DNA of 8,585 nucleotides from Bacteroidota bacterium (GCA_013334735.1 JAAXXA010000092.1:1-8585); one strand, 5' to 3'; shown: positions 1 through 7,255, numbered from the stretch's first letter. Translations and numbers: made by a program. The notes: generated by a model from the letters alone, not told the origin.

Positions 1-74
1 TATAATAGTTCATCTATAATGAATAATAATGTTAATTATTGACGACCCTTAATGTAGCCAGAAATAAAAATATA

Positions 75-112
75 TTGCAAATTGCAAAAGTTAAATTGTA
101 AATTGTAAATTT
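75..112. repeat. Heptamer tandem array, left arm (TTGYAAA units)
   Basis: Read on the plus strand, positions 75-109 divide into five successive 7-mers: TTGCAAA, TTGCAAA, AGTTAAA, TTGTAAA and TTGTAAA, followed by TTT. The 7-bp phase is held throughout with no insertion. The reverse complement of the unit (TTTGCAA/TTTACAA) resembles the units of the facing array at 155-203, so the two arrays form an inverted pair. Its function is unknown. Such short-period AT-rich repeats are common between genes in Bacteroidota, but I cannot assign this one to a named family. Confidence 0.6.
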
Positions 113-154
113 ATGAGACACAGAATTATCAATGTTTATAATGTTTTTTTAAAA

Positions 155-203
155 TTTTTCATTTTAGATTTTGCATTTTAAAATTTGCATTTAATATTTT
201 AAT
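155..203. repeat. Heptamer tandem array, right arm (TTTTGCA-like units)
   Basis: Positions 155-203 divide into seven 7-mers: TTTTTCA, TTTTAGA, TTTTGCA, TTTTAAA, ATTTGCA, TTTAATA and TTTTAAT. The copies are more diverged than those at 75-112 but keep the phase. The TTTGCA core is the complement of the TGCAAA core of the left arm, so a transcript crossing both could fold into an imperfect AT-rich hairpin about 125 nt long. Its AT richness means part of the resemblance could be compositional. Confidence 0.45.
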
Positions 204-225
204 ACTATAAGTTTACAAATAGACT

Positions 226-1176
226 CTATTTAGTGTTTACAATACAAGCTCCGGGCGCATTAAGCGATGAAATAAATGTATCGCTTTCAAGACCAGCATC
301 TAAAAAACTTTTTTTAATCTCTTTTGCAACTATGTTTGCGGTTAATTCACTTCTGCACAAAGCAAACAGTGAAGGTCCTGAACCCGATATACCACAACCA
401 ATAGCTCCTGCATTTAACGCATTATGTTTAGCATTTTCAAATCCGGGAATAAGTTGTGTACGTTTGGGTTCAGCTAATAAATCGTGCATGGAGCGGCCTA
501 ATAAGTTATAATCATTTTGCAATAATGCCACCATAAAACTTGCTGCATTGGCGCTTTGCTTAACAACATCTTCCATAGAAATATCATTTTTCAATATTCT
601 GCGGGCATCAATAGTTTGCAGTTCTATATGCGGATGCACAAGCGTGCAAAACAACTCATCAGGACATGAAACAGAAATAATATCAAGAGGGCTGTAACTT
701 CGTATAAGCACGAAGCCGCCCAGCAAGGCAGGAGCAACATTATCGGCATGAGCTGCCCCACATGCTATTCGCTCGCCTTCCATTGCAAAAGGTATTAATT
801 CACTAACGCTTAAAGGGCATCCCAATAAGTGATTCAGAGCAAACACAGCAGCCGCCGAACTGGAAGCGCTACTACCCATTCCACTTCCCAAGGGCATGTT
901 TTTTTCTAATTCAATACGTACGTTTAATTGTGAATTACCTCTTGCTTTCAAAAAGGCATTTACTGCAACACCTGCTGTATTTTTAATCCTTTCTGAAGGT
1001 ATTAAATGTCCATAATTACCACTTAAAATTACAGGTGAATCAGGAATATCCGACTGCAGGGAAATAGTTACTTTGTCACCTATTCCTTTTATAGCGAAAC
1101 CCATTATATCGAAACCACAGCTTACATTAGCCACAGTAGCGGGAGCAAATGCCGTTACAGATTTATAAGGATTCAT
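226..1176 (-). CDS. thrB: Homoserine kinase (ThrB)
   Basis: This is a GHMP-family kinase of 316 aa, a normal length for ThrB. It phosphorylates L-homoserine with ATP to O-phospho-L-homoserine, the step before threonine synthase, in the cytoplasm. The N-terminus (residues 8-28, with APATVANVSCGFD) is the usual substrate-binding strand. The ATP-binding glycine/serine loop PLGSGMGSSAS is at residues 95-105. An HADNVAPALLGG segment at about 143-154 and the C-terminal GCGISGSGPSLFAL motif at about 260-273 complete the family pattern, and the protein ends with the conserved APGA segment at 307-310. It lies 189 bp downstream of thrA on the same strand, consistent with a thrA-thrB operon, though the spacer is long and carries a repeat array. 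The start at 1176 gives the standard N-terminus. No damage is seen. Confidence 0.96.
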   Translation of the reverse strand: MNPYKSVTAFAPATVANVSCGFDIMGFAIKGIGDKVTISLQSDIPDSPVILSGNYGHLIPSERIKNTAGVAVNAFLKARGNSQLNVRIELEKNMPLGSGMGSSASSSAAAVFALNHLLGCPLSVSELIPFAMEGERIACGAAHADNVAPALLGGFVLIRSYSPLDIISVSCPDELFCTLVHPHIELQTIDARRILKNDISMEDVVKQSANAASFMVALLQNDYNLLGRSMHDLLAEPKRTQLIPGFENAKHNALNAGAIGCGISGSGPSLFALCRSELTANIVAKEIKKSFLDAGLESDTFISSLNAPGACIVNTK

Positions 1177-1254
1177 ATATTTAAATAAGAGTTATTTTTT
1201 TAATTCATACTATACTACGCATGGTATAAATTTGCACATTTTGGTTTCGGGGAA

Positions 1255-1275
1255 AAGGTATAAGGTATATGGTAT
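1255..1275. repeat. Heptamer tandem array AAGGTAT, left arm
   Basis: There are three perfectly phased 7-mers: AAGGTAT, AAGGTAT and ATGGTAT. Only 8 bp separate them from a facing array of the complementary unit (ATACCTT-like) at 1284-1319. Positions 1255-1272 can pair with 1302-1319 at 15 of 18 positions, leaving a 29-nt loop. The array lies between thrA and thrB, so it would be transcribed in a thrAB mRNA. A role in mRNA processing, stability or attenuation is possible but only inferred. Confidence 0.65.
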
Positions 1276-1283
1276 AACACGCT

Positions 1284-1319
1284 ACACCTTATGCCTTTAC
1301 GCCCTATACCTATTACCTT
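1284..1319. repeat. Heptamer tandem array ATACCTT-like, right arm
   Basis: Five degenerate copies of a unit related to ATACCTT occur here: ACACCTT, ATGCCTT, TACGCCCT (one extra base), ATACCTA and TTACCTT. This is the reverse complement of the AAGGTAT unit in the array just to the left. The copies are more diverged than the left arm, suggesting older duplication or relaxed constraint. It is the right half of an imperfect inverted repeat inside the thrA-thrB spacer. Confidence 0.6.
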
Positions 1320-1365
1320 ATTGCAATCACTAAATGCGTCAATTTACCCCGTTTGCAGTATAAAT

Positions 1366-3822
1366 TTATCGTTTTAGGCCTTCGGCTATGCGAACAATAT
1401 CGGCAAGTACTCCTGCGGAAGTTACGTTCACTCCGGCCCCGGGTCCTTTAATTACCATTGGATATTGCAAATAGTATTTAGTTGTAAGGCTTATGCAGTT
1501 TTCCGCTCCCTTTAAATTATAAAAAGGATGGTTTTCATCCACTTCTACCACCGAAACTTTTGCTTTGCCATTTTCAATATTTGCAACATAACGGATTCTT
1601 TTCCCTTTTGCTTCCGCATCTTCAAATCGTTTTTGAAATATTTTGTCATAGTTTTTAAGTTCTTCAAAAAATGCCGGAACATCTTTAGCTTTTGCGGCTT
1701 CCGACGACATTAAAGATTCCACTTCTATTTCTTCCAATTCCATACTCCAGCCACATTCACGAGCCAATATCAGGCATTTGCGGGCTACGTCCATCCCACT
1801 TAAATCATCGCGTGGATCGGGTTCTGTATAATTGTTGTTTTTGGCGAATTTGACAAGTTCTGTAAAAGGTATGGCACCATTGTATTCTGACAAAAGATAA
1901 TTCATTGTTCCCGATAATACCGCTTCTATTTTCATCACTTTGTCGCCGCTAACCATAAGACTACGTAATACGTTTATCACGGGCAAACCCGCGCCTACAT
2001 TAGTTTCATAGAGGAAAGGGGTATTTCTTTTTTTTGCAGAATTATGTAATAAATTATATTGCTCCATACTTTGAGTATTCGCCCGTTTGTTGGCGGCAAC
2101 TATTGCTACGTTGTTTGAAAGCAGTTTATTGTATTGTTTTACAGGTTCATCGGATGCAGTAACATCAATAAATACACTGTTTTCCATATTCTGTAGTAAG
2201 GATTTTTCAACAAAACTTTGCAAGTTTGCTGTTTCCGCATCATTCTCCAATAATGCTTTCCAATTGTTTACGATGATATCATCCTCACTGATAATCATTT
2301 TCCTACTGTTACATATACCACGAACTTTAAGAGCAATTTTTTGAGAAACAAGAAACTCGCTTTGGCTTTCAATCATTTCAATTAACTTCACTCCTATTTT
2401 GCCTGTTCCTGCTATATAAAGATGTAATTTTAATAGATCATAAGTAAACAATGATTGATGCAATACGCGCAAAGCCTTTTGCAAATCACCCTGTTGAATA
2501 ACTATCGAAATATTTAATTCGGAACTGCCCTGCGATATTGCTTTCACGTTGATACCATTGCGTCCAAGCGGACCAAAAACACGCGCTGAAACGCCAGGTA
2601 ATTTGCGCATATTTTCGCCTACCACAGCTATAATTGCAAGCTCACCTTCATAAAAGACAGATGATATCAAGCCTGCAAATAATTCTTCAGCAAAAGTTTT
2701 ACGTAACAATAGGCACGCTTTCTCGGCATCATCCTGCATTATCCCTATACAAATAGAATGTTCCGAAGATGCCTGGCTAATAAGGATTACACTAATTTTT
2801 TGTTCAGATAAAGCATGAAACAACCGCGCTGAAACACCTGCTACACCGACCATTCCACTTCCTTCAACATTTATCAGACAAATATTTTTGAGTGAAGCAA
2901 CGCCTTTTATTAAGCCTGTATCCTTACCTGATTCATTACAAATCAAGGTTCCATTATGTGTAGGATTGAAAGTATTTTTTACATGTATAGGAATTTGCTT
3001 TGCCATTGCAGGCTGCATGGTGGCAGGGAATATTACTTTAGCTCCAAAGTGCGATAATTCCATAGCTTCGCTGTATGATAATTGCCGGATACTTTGCGCT
3101 TCTTTCACATAGCGGGGATCGGCAGTCATTACACCATCCACATCAGTCCATATCTCAATAGCATCAGCATTTAGAGCGGCTCCTAATATAGCAGCAGTAT
3201 AATCAGAACCGCTTCGTCCTAAAGTAGTAGTTTCTCCTTCTGTAGAGCTGGCAATAAAACCGGTAACTATATTTAGTCCTTTATTTTCTTCAAAATAATC
3301 TTTTATCAATTTGTTGCTTAGTTCAAAATTAACTTTGGCATGCCCAAAAGACATGTCTGTTTTGATTAATACGCGCGAATCAACAAATTGAGCATTTTTT
3401 ATTTCTGATTTTAAAGCCTGGAAAAGTACAAAAGCCGACAAACGTTCGCCAAAACTCAATATCAGGTCGTGAGTACGGGCAGTTACTTCTCCCACCATTG
3501 AAGCTCCTTTGGTAATATCCGCCAGTTCGTTGCATATAACCATAATTTCAGCCATCGCGGCAGGTTGTTGAGATACATGAAGTAAGGCTTTAATATTAGA
3601 GAGATGCCTTTGTTCCAATTCTTTTATAACGGCTTCGCTGTATGCTCTTTTGAAGGGTATTAAACCACAAAGCTCCACTAACTGATCGGTTACACCGCTT
3701 TGGGCAGAAACAACAACAGCTAAATTTGTATTTGCAGAACTATATTGTTTTACAATGCTGATAACATTCTTTATTTGATCGGTATCAGCTACTGAAGAAC
3801 CTCCAAATTTTAATATACGCAT
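1366..3822 (-). CDS. thrA: Bifunctional aspartokinase I / homoserine dehydrogenase (ThrA)
   Basis: This 818-aa fusion enzyme is close in length to E. coli ThrA (820 aa). It catalyses the first step of the aspartate family (aspartate to aspartyl phosphate) and the later reduction of aspartate semialdehyde to homoserine. The N-terminal kinase shows KFGGSSV at 5-11, SFGERLSA at 123-130, TTLGRSGSDYTA at 199-210 and TDVDGVMTADPR at 226-237. Two ACT-type regulatory segments follow at about 314-385 and 395-460. The dehydrogenase half has a dinucleotide-binding GTGKIG at 472-477, ANKR with the likely catalytic lysine K579, TNVGAGLP at 607-614 and EPDPRDDLSGMDVARK at 667-682. The ACT domains suggest feedback inhibition, by threonine in characterised relatives. 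The start at 3822 gives the canonical M-R-I-L-K-FGGSS N-terminus. The stop of the Bro-N stub lies 11 bp upstream, so the thrA promoter must lie within or upstream of that stub. The gene is intact. Confidence 0.97.
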   Translation of the reverse strand: MRILKFGGSSVADTDQIKNVISIVKQYSSANTNLAVVVSAQSGVTDQLVELCGLIPFKRAYSEAVIKELEQRHLSNIKALLHVSQQPAAMAEIMVICNELADITKGASMVGEVTARTHDLILSFGERLSAFVLFQALKSEIKNAQFVDSRVLIKTDMSFGHAKVNFELSNKLIKDYFEENKGLNIVTGFIASSTEGETTTLGRSGSDYTAAILGAALNADAIEIWTDVDGVMTADPRYVKEAQSIRQLSYSEAMELSHFGAKVIFPATMQPAMAKQIPIHVKNTFNPTHNGTLICNESGKDTGLIKGVASLKNICLINVEGSGMVGVAGVSARLFHALSEQKISVILISQASSEHSICIGIMQDDAEKACLLLRKTFAEELFAGLISSVFYEGELAIIAVVGENMRKLPGVSARVFGPLGRNGINVKAISQGSSELNISIVIQQGDLQKALRVLHQSLFTYDLLKLHLYIAGTGKIGVKLIEMIESQSEFLVSQKIALKVRGICNSRKMIISEDDIIVNNWKALLENDAETANLQSFVEKSLLQNMENSVFIDVTASDEPVKQYNKLLSNNVAIVAANKRANTQSMEQYNLLHNSAKKRNTPFLYETNVGAGLPVINVLRSLMVSGDKVMKIEAVLSGTMNYLLSEYNGAIPFTELVKFAKNNNYTEPDPRDDLSGMDVARKCLILARECGWSMELEEIEVESLMSSEAAKAKDVPAFFEELKNYDKIFQKRFEDAEAKGKRIRYVANIENGKAKVSVVEVDENHPFYNLKGAENCISLTTKYYLQYPMVIKGPGAGVNVTSAGVLADIVRIAEGLKR

Positions 3823-3833
3823 GATTATAATAA

Positions 3834-4139
3834 TTAATTTTTACAATAAGATCCATCCTTTTGAATAAGTCGAAAAAGTTGTTCGGTATCAGCGACATCA
3901 GTAAGCCTCATTTTGTTATCTTCTGCTGCTATTTTCAACTGTCCGATTTTTTCGGACAGTTCACTGCCTTCTTTTTTAAGTTTAGATTTTAAATCACCCC
4001 AATACTTACGCGGACGGTCTGTTTCAGTAAGTACGCCCATTACATCAACAATACAAAAATACCATTTTTCTTGTTCATCGTCCCATATTGTACGAATTTG
4101 CTTATCGTTAAAGAGTTTTATTGCGTTTTGCTTTTCCAT
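3834..4139 (-). CDS. Truncated Bro-N domain (phage antirepressor-like) protein
   Basis: This 101-aa protein matches the start of the Bro-N family, a DNA-binding domain found in phage antirepressors, baculovirus BRO proteins and the DinD-like proteins of mobile regions. Recognisable parts are IRTIWDDEQEKWYFCIVDVM (residues 16-35), TDRPRKYWGDLKSKL (about 40-54) and MRLTDVADTEQLFRLIQ (about 77-93). In full-length relatives the LFRLIQ segment is followed by a conserved SIPSPKAEPFKLWLA-type stretch and a C-terminal domain. Here it changes to KDGSYCKN and stops. This looks like a 5' stub whose 3' part was lost by deletion or rearrangement at about 3860. It sits between two T9SS cargo genes and thrA with no phage genes nearby. 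It could still produce a short DNA-binding domain, but a decaying remnant is more likely. The Bro-N identity is firm from sequence pattern; loss of function is inferred. Confidence 0.75.
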   Translation of the reverse strand: MEKQNAIKLFNDKQIRTIWDDEQEKWYFCIVDVMGVLTETDRPRKYWGDLKSKLKKEGSELSEKIGQLKIAAEDNKMRLTDVADTEQLFRLIQKDGSYCKN

Positions 4140-4198
4140 GAAATTATTAAATTTAAAATATTGGCTTTATGACTTGCAAAGTATTAATTGTGTCAATA

Positions 4199-5383
4199 TT
4201 ATCTTTGTATCATCAGTTTTTGTTTTTCTGACCATCCATTGGATTTGATTTCGAGCACGTAAATTCCGTTGTTTAAATTACCGACATTAATTTGTTGCTG
4301 ATTTTTTTGAATCGTTTCTGACCGGATTAACTCACCAATAATATTATAAATATTTAATATTGCCTCTTCATGGTTTGAGTTGTCAATATTTAAAGTAACA
4401 AAGTCAGAAGCAGGATTTGGGTATAAATTAAAATTATTATTATTATAGTTATCTTTTATGCCCGATGTTGCATCTGATAAAGGTCGTCTCCAAACTCCAT
4501 AAGGATAAAGTCGAATACCTGCAAAAATATATGTTCCACTTACAGTAAATGCTTGTACAGCAGTATTTGCAGGAAAACCATTATTTAATGAAGTCCAGTT
4601 AGCGCCCATATTGTTTGAATAAAAAACTCCGTCGTCTGTACCCGCAAAAATAGTTGTCCCTTCAACAAGTAATGAATAAACATTCAAATTTGTCAAACCA
4701 TTATTTACAGCAGTCCAAAGTCCACCATTGTTGCTCGATATAAATACTCCTCCACTAGTCCCAACAAAAATATTTGTCCCACTTATGGCAAGCGAAACGA
4801 CATCAATATTTGTTAAACCATTATTAACTAAAGTCCATAGTCCACCATTGTTGCTCGATAAATACACACCATAGTTAGAAGCTCCGGCAAAAATATTAGC
4901 ACCGCTTATAGCTAAAGTCCGAACCTGACTCGTAAAACCTGTATTTGCCGCGGTCCAGAGTCCGCCATTATTACTTGATAAAAACACGCCGCCATTAGTG
5001 CCGGCAAAAATATTAGATCCACTAATCGCCAATGCATTTACTGTTGTATTGGTTAAACCATTACTAACAGAAGTCCATAAACCGCCATTATTGGTCGTCA
5101 AAAAAACACCCTCGCCTGCAGCAAAAACATTTGTTCCATTTATGGCAAAAGAGCTTATACCCGTACTCGTAAGTCCATTATTTACAGCGGTCCAACTATT
5201 TCCATTATTATTTGATAAAGAGACTCCGGCACCACCTGTTCCCGCATAAATATTAGTCCCGTCCGATATAAGAGAATAAACATTTTGACTATTCCATGCT
5301 ACTTGTGAAGGCTCTATCCATTGAGCATTAGCTTTAACTATTATTGCAATTAAAAATGCTAAAATAAGTGTAATTTTTTTCAT
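4199..5383 (-). CDS. Secreted beta-propeller-like repeat protein with T9SS type A sorting domain
   Basis: This 394-aa exported protein has no known enzymatic function. Residues 1-20 are a signal peptide (MKKI, hydrophobic core, likely cleavage after ANA). Residues 36 to about 300 contain six full repeats of about 40 aa and a partial seventh. Each repeat has the pattern AISGTNIFAGT, GGVFLSSNNGGLWT, then NNGLTN, as in BNR/sialidase-type or YCF48-like beta-propellers. Residues 319-394 form a C-terminal T9SS type A sorting domain starting with NLYPNPASDFVTLNI and ending in a basic tail (KLMIQR). By family knowledge such domains route the protein across the outer membrane, where they are removed or anchored. 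The gene lies 99 bp downstream of a second T9SS cargo gene on the same strand, suggesting co-transcription. The DNA repeats keep an exact 120-bp phase. The binding partner is unknown. Confidence 0.88.
   Translation of the reverse strand: MKKITLILAFLIAIIVKANAQWIEPSQVAWNSQNVYSLISDGTNIYAGTGGAGVSLSNNNGNSWTAVNNGLTSTGISSFAINGTNVFAAGEGVFLTTNNGGLWTSVSNGLTNTTVNALAISGSNIFAGTNGGVFLSSNNGGLWTAANTGFTSQVRTLAISGANIFAGASNYGVYLSSNNGGLWTLVNNGLTNIDVVSLAISGTNIFVGTSGGVFISSNNGGLWTAVNNGLTNLNVYSLLVEGTTIFAGTDDGVFYSNNMGANWTSLNNGFPANTAVQAFTVSGTYIFAGIRLYPYGVWRRPLSDATSGIKDNYNNNNFNLYPNPASDFVTLNIDNSNHEEAILNIYNIIGELIRSETIQKNQQQINVGNLNNGIYVLEIKSNGWSEKQKLMIQR
4484..5278 (-). repeat. 120-bp in-gene tandem repeats (propeller blades)
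   Basis: The coding repeats of the propeller gene line up at a 120-bp period in the middle of the gene. The blocks ending at 4740, 4860, 4980 and 5100 keep equivalent positions exactly. The 20 bases ending at 4740 are identical to the 20 ending at 4860, while older copies differ mainly at third positions. This indicates tandem duplication of a 40-codon blade, partly recent. Confidence 0.8.
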
Positions 5384-5391
5384 TAAAATTT

Positions 5392-5414
5392 TGTCAGTGA
5401 TTATCGTGCTGACA
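5392..5414. promoter_or_regulatory. Operator-like inverted repeat TGTCAG-N11-CTGACA
   Basis: A perfect 6-bp inverted repeat with an 11-bp spacer lies 9 bp upstream of the propeller gene start at 5383. Its position in the likely 5' leader would suit a dimeric regulator site or a small RNA stem. A single 6-bp palindrome can arise by chance in this much sequence, so support is weak. Confidence 0.25.
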
Positions 5415-5482
5415 CCGCACTTTTTAAAGATATAATTTTTATTATTATAATGGTAGATTGTTTTTCATTAAATATATTAAGT

Positions 5483-6976
5483 CTATTCAACAAACAATTT
5501 AAAACTGTTCGGATTTTGTCCCTCGGGTTCTAGCCGAATAAAGTAAATTCCTTGCGTTTTATTTAAATCGAATTGATAAATTGAAGTGTTGATATTTTCT
5601 TTTTGAAATATCAATTGCCCATATACATTAAACACTTTAATGGATACATTTTTTAAAATGCCTAAATCAATATTTACTAATCCATTGTTTGGGTTAGAGT
5701 ATATAGATATTTGATCCATAACAGTATGTTCTGAAATACCAATAGCAGTAGAGATATTTCTATATAGTTTTGCAGTGCGTTTATCGGAATTATTATTTCC
5801 TGTAACTAATACGTCCTGATCGTTGTCATTATCAATATCGGCAAAAGCAACAGAACCTAATTCAACTCCATCAAAAGGAGTACCTGAAACTTCAGTAAAA
5901 TTGCCACTTCCATCGTTGGTGTATAATTTTGCAATGCAGTGATTGGAACCATTATTAATGCCTCCGGTTATTAACACATCCTGATCGTTATCATTATCGA
6001 CATCGGAAAAAGCGATGGAACTATAACAAACTCCAATAAAAGGAGTTCCTGTTTTTTCTGTAAAATTGCCATTTCCATCGTTAGTATATAGTTTTGCGAT
6101 TCGCTGATAGGAACTGCTTTCTCCGGTAATAAGGACATCCTGATCATTGTCATTATCAATATCAGCAAAAGCTACAGAGCCTCGCTCAACACTCCAAAAA
6201 GGAGTTCCTATTTTCTCTGTATAGTTTCCGCTTCCATCATTGATATAGAGTTTTGCCATAGAACTATCGTTGGCATCGTAACCCCTTTCTCCTGTAATTA
6301 ATACATCTTGATCATTATCGTTATCGATATCGGTAAAAGCGACCGAGCTAAAATGAACACCATTAAAAGGAGTCCCTGTAACCTCAGTATAATTGCCGTT
6401 TCCATCGTTTCTATAAAGTTTTGAGATTATGCCTTGTAAAGATAATCCGGTAATTAACACATCCTGATCATTATCATTATCTATATCGGCAAAAGCAATG
6501 GAGCTATGAATAACAAAATCAAAAGGAGTTCCTGTAACCTCAGTATAGCTTCCACTTCCATCATTTCTATAGAGTTTTGTGATACCGTAAACATGGGCAT
6601 AGTCGGGATCGTAAAACGCTAATCCTGTAATTAATAAATCTTCATCATTGTCATTATCAATATCAGCAAAAGCGATGGAGCCTTCTCTGACATTATCAAT
6701 AGAAGCGCCTACAACCGCAGTATATAGACCGTTTCCATCGTTGGTATATAATTTTGTACAGGCAGGTATGTAGCAAGCATTTCCTGTAATTAACACATCC
6801 TGATCATTGTCATTATCAACATCGGCAAATGCTATAGAGCAATACAAACCTCCACTTAAATTACCTGAATTATATGGATCTGCTGGATTAGGCTCTACCT
6901 GCTCAAATGCAATATTTTGAGCTTTTCCAATATTTACAAATAGGAAAATTAGTATCCATATATATATTTTTTTCAT
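5483..6976 (-). CDS. Secreted FG-GAP/VCBS repeat protein with T9SS sorting domain
   Basis: This exported repeat protein is 497 aa from the chosen start. An in-frame ATG at 7030 would add 18 residues (MVLYRPIKKL onward) ahead of the signal peptide. The start at 6976 places MKKIYIWILIFLFVNIGKAQ at the N-terminus, a normal signal peptide cleaved after KA, so I prefer it. Seven copies of FADIDNDNDQDVLITG (with small changes) follow, each joined to KLYxNDGSGNYTEVTGTPF, at a spacing of about 50-60 residues. The DxDNDxD loops are typical calcium-binding FG-GAP/VCBS blades, and seven copies fit a complete seven-bladed propeller. The last 75 residues (ISIYSNPNNGLVNIDL onward) form a T9SS type A sorting domain. 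Relatives are surface adhesins or accessory domains of exoenzymes, but there is no catalytic domain here. It lies upstream of, and probably is co-transcribed with, the other T9SS cargo gene. Confidence 0.88.
   Translation of the reverse strand: MKKIYIWILIFLFVNIGKAQNIAFEQVEPNPADPYNSGNLSGGLYCSIAFADVDNDNDQDVLITGNACYIPACTKLYTNDGNGLYTAVVGASIDNVREGSIAFADIDNDNDEDLLITGLAFYDPDYAHVYGITKLYRNDGSGSYTEVTGTPFDFVIHSSIAFADIDNDNDQDVLITGLSLQGIISKLYRNDGNGNYTEVTGTPFNGVHFSSVAFTDIDNDNDQDVLITGERGYDANDSSMAKLYINDGSGNYTEKIGTPFWSVERGSVAFADIDNDNDQDVLITGESSSYQRIAKLYTNDGNGNFTEKTGTPFIGVCYSSIAFSDVDNDNDQDVLITGGINNGSNHCIAKLYTNDGSGNFTEVSGTPFDGVELGSVAFADIDNDNDQDVLVTGNNNSDKRTAKLYRNISTAIGISEHTVMDQISIYSNPNNGLVNIDLGILKNVSIKVFNVYGQLIFQKENINTSIYQFDLNKTQGIYFIRLEPEGQNPNSFKLFVE
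5756..6853 (-). repeat. Seven FG-GAP coding repeats
   Basis: Seven coding repeats are spaced roughly 160-180 bp apart, each containing a near-constant plus-strand block of the type CCTGATCATTGTCATTATC that encodes the DNDNDQD calcium loop. The spacing varies because the loops between motifs differ in length. Amino-acid identity across units is much higher than needed for folding, pointing to intragenic duplication or homogenisation. Confidence 0.75.
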
Positions 6977-7084
6977 ATTCTTTAGTTTAAAAATGTTTGC
7001 TAACTTCTTTATTGGTCTATATAAAACCATATTATCTAAGCTACTATTAATTGCATCTATTTATTAAAATCATCCTTTATTATT

Positions 7085-7110
7085 CAAAAATATACAATTT
7101 TTTAATGCAA
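7085..7110 (-). promoter_or_regulatory. Candidate Bacteroidota-type promoter for the T9SS gene pair
   Basis: On the minus strand, TATTTTTG at 7092-7085 matches the Bacteroidota -7 consensus TAnnTTTG. A TTG at 7110-7108 could serve as a partial -33 element, but the 15-bp spacer is shorter than the usual 19 or so. Transcription would begin near 7078, giving a leader of about 100 nt before the start at 6976. The AT-rich background makes chance matches likely. Confidence 0.25.
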
Positions 7111-7255
7111 TACGTCTATTGGAATTATATTTTTTTTGAAAGAATTGGAAACTATTAGCTTTTATACCGATTAGCTTTCTATAATATTATTAAAAAAAAG
7201 AATTAACACTGTAAGCTTCCCTGAAAGTAAACCATTCAAAAATAGAATTCGACAA

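Larger units (their letters stand above)
1..225. other. AT-rich spacer downstream of thrB
   Basis: This is non-coding sequence between the end of thrB and the left edge of the window. No start or end of a threonine synthase gene is visible, although thrC often follows thrB in Bacteroidota. The only structure seen is the pair of 7-bp-period repeat arrays annotated separately at 75-112 and 155-203. No GC-rich terminator hairpin is present; the facing AT-rich arrays could form a weak imperfect stem in a transcript reading through from thrB. Confidence 0.6.
1177..1365. other. thrA-thrB intercistronic spacer
   Basis: These 189 bp separate two genes that are usually tightly spaced. No ORF is present. 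The spacer contains the inverted heptamer arrays at 1255-1275 and 1284-1319, plus a lone ATGGTAT copy at 1221-1227. No clear Bacteroidota-type promoter (TTTG with TAnnTTTG) for thrB was seen on the minus strand, so thrB is probably transcribed from upstream of thrA. Confidence 0.6.

Noticed and set aside
233..511. Plus-strand ORF overlapping the thrB 3' half
   Set aside because: It is antisense to a clearly conserved gene and has no family resemblance; it is a shadow frame.
1528..3112. Three plus-strand ORFs inside thrA (1528-1713, 2087-2344, 2888-3112)
   Set aside because: All are antisense to the intact thrA reading frame, with low-complexity Phe/Ile-rich or unremarkable translations and no independent support.
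3823..3860. Threonine attenuator leader before thrA
   Set aside because: No leader peptide rich in Thr/Ile codons and no terminator hairpin is visible between the Bro-N stub and thrA.
3913..4248. Plus-strand 111-aa ORF opposite the Bro-N stub
   Set aside because: The minus-strand frame shows clear Bro-N motifs; this one is its Ser/Phe-rich complement.
4998..5249. Plus-strand 83-aa ORF in the propeller gene
   Set aside because: It is the antisense frame of a repetitive coding region and mirrors the repeats.
5971..6168. Minus-strand 65-aa ORF inside the FG-GAP gene
   Set aside because: It is an out-of-frame reading of the repeats, with no start context and no family pattern.
4484..6853. Regular repeats read as a CRISPR-like array
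   Set aside because: The repeats are in-frame protein repeats encoding propeller blades, diverge mostly at silent sites, and lack unique spacers.
6977..7030. Upstream ATG at 7030 as the start of the FG-GAP protein
   Set aside because: It would put 18 residues, with several lysines, ahead of a textbook MKK-type signal peptide; the start at 6976 is more natural.
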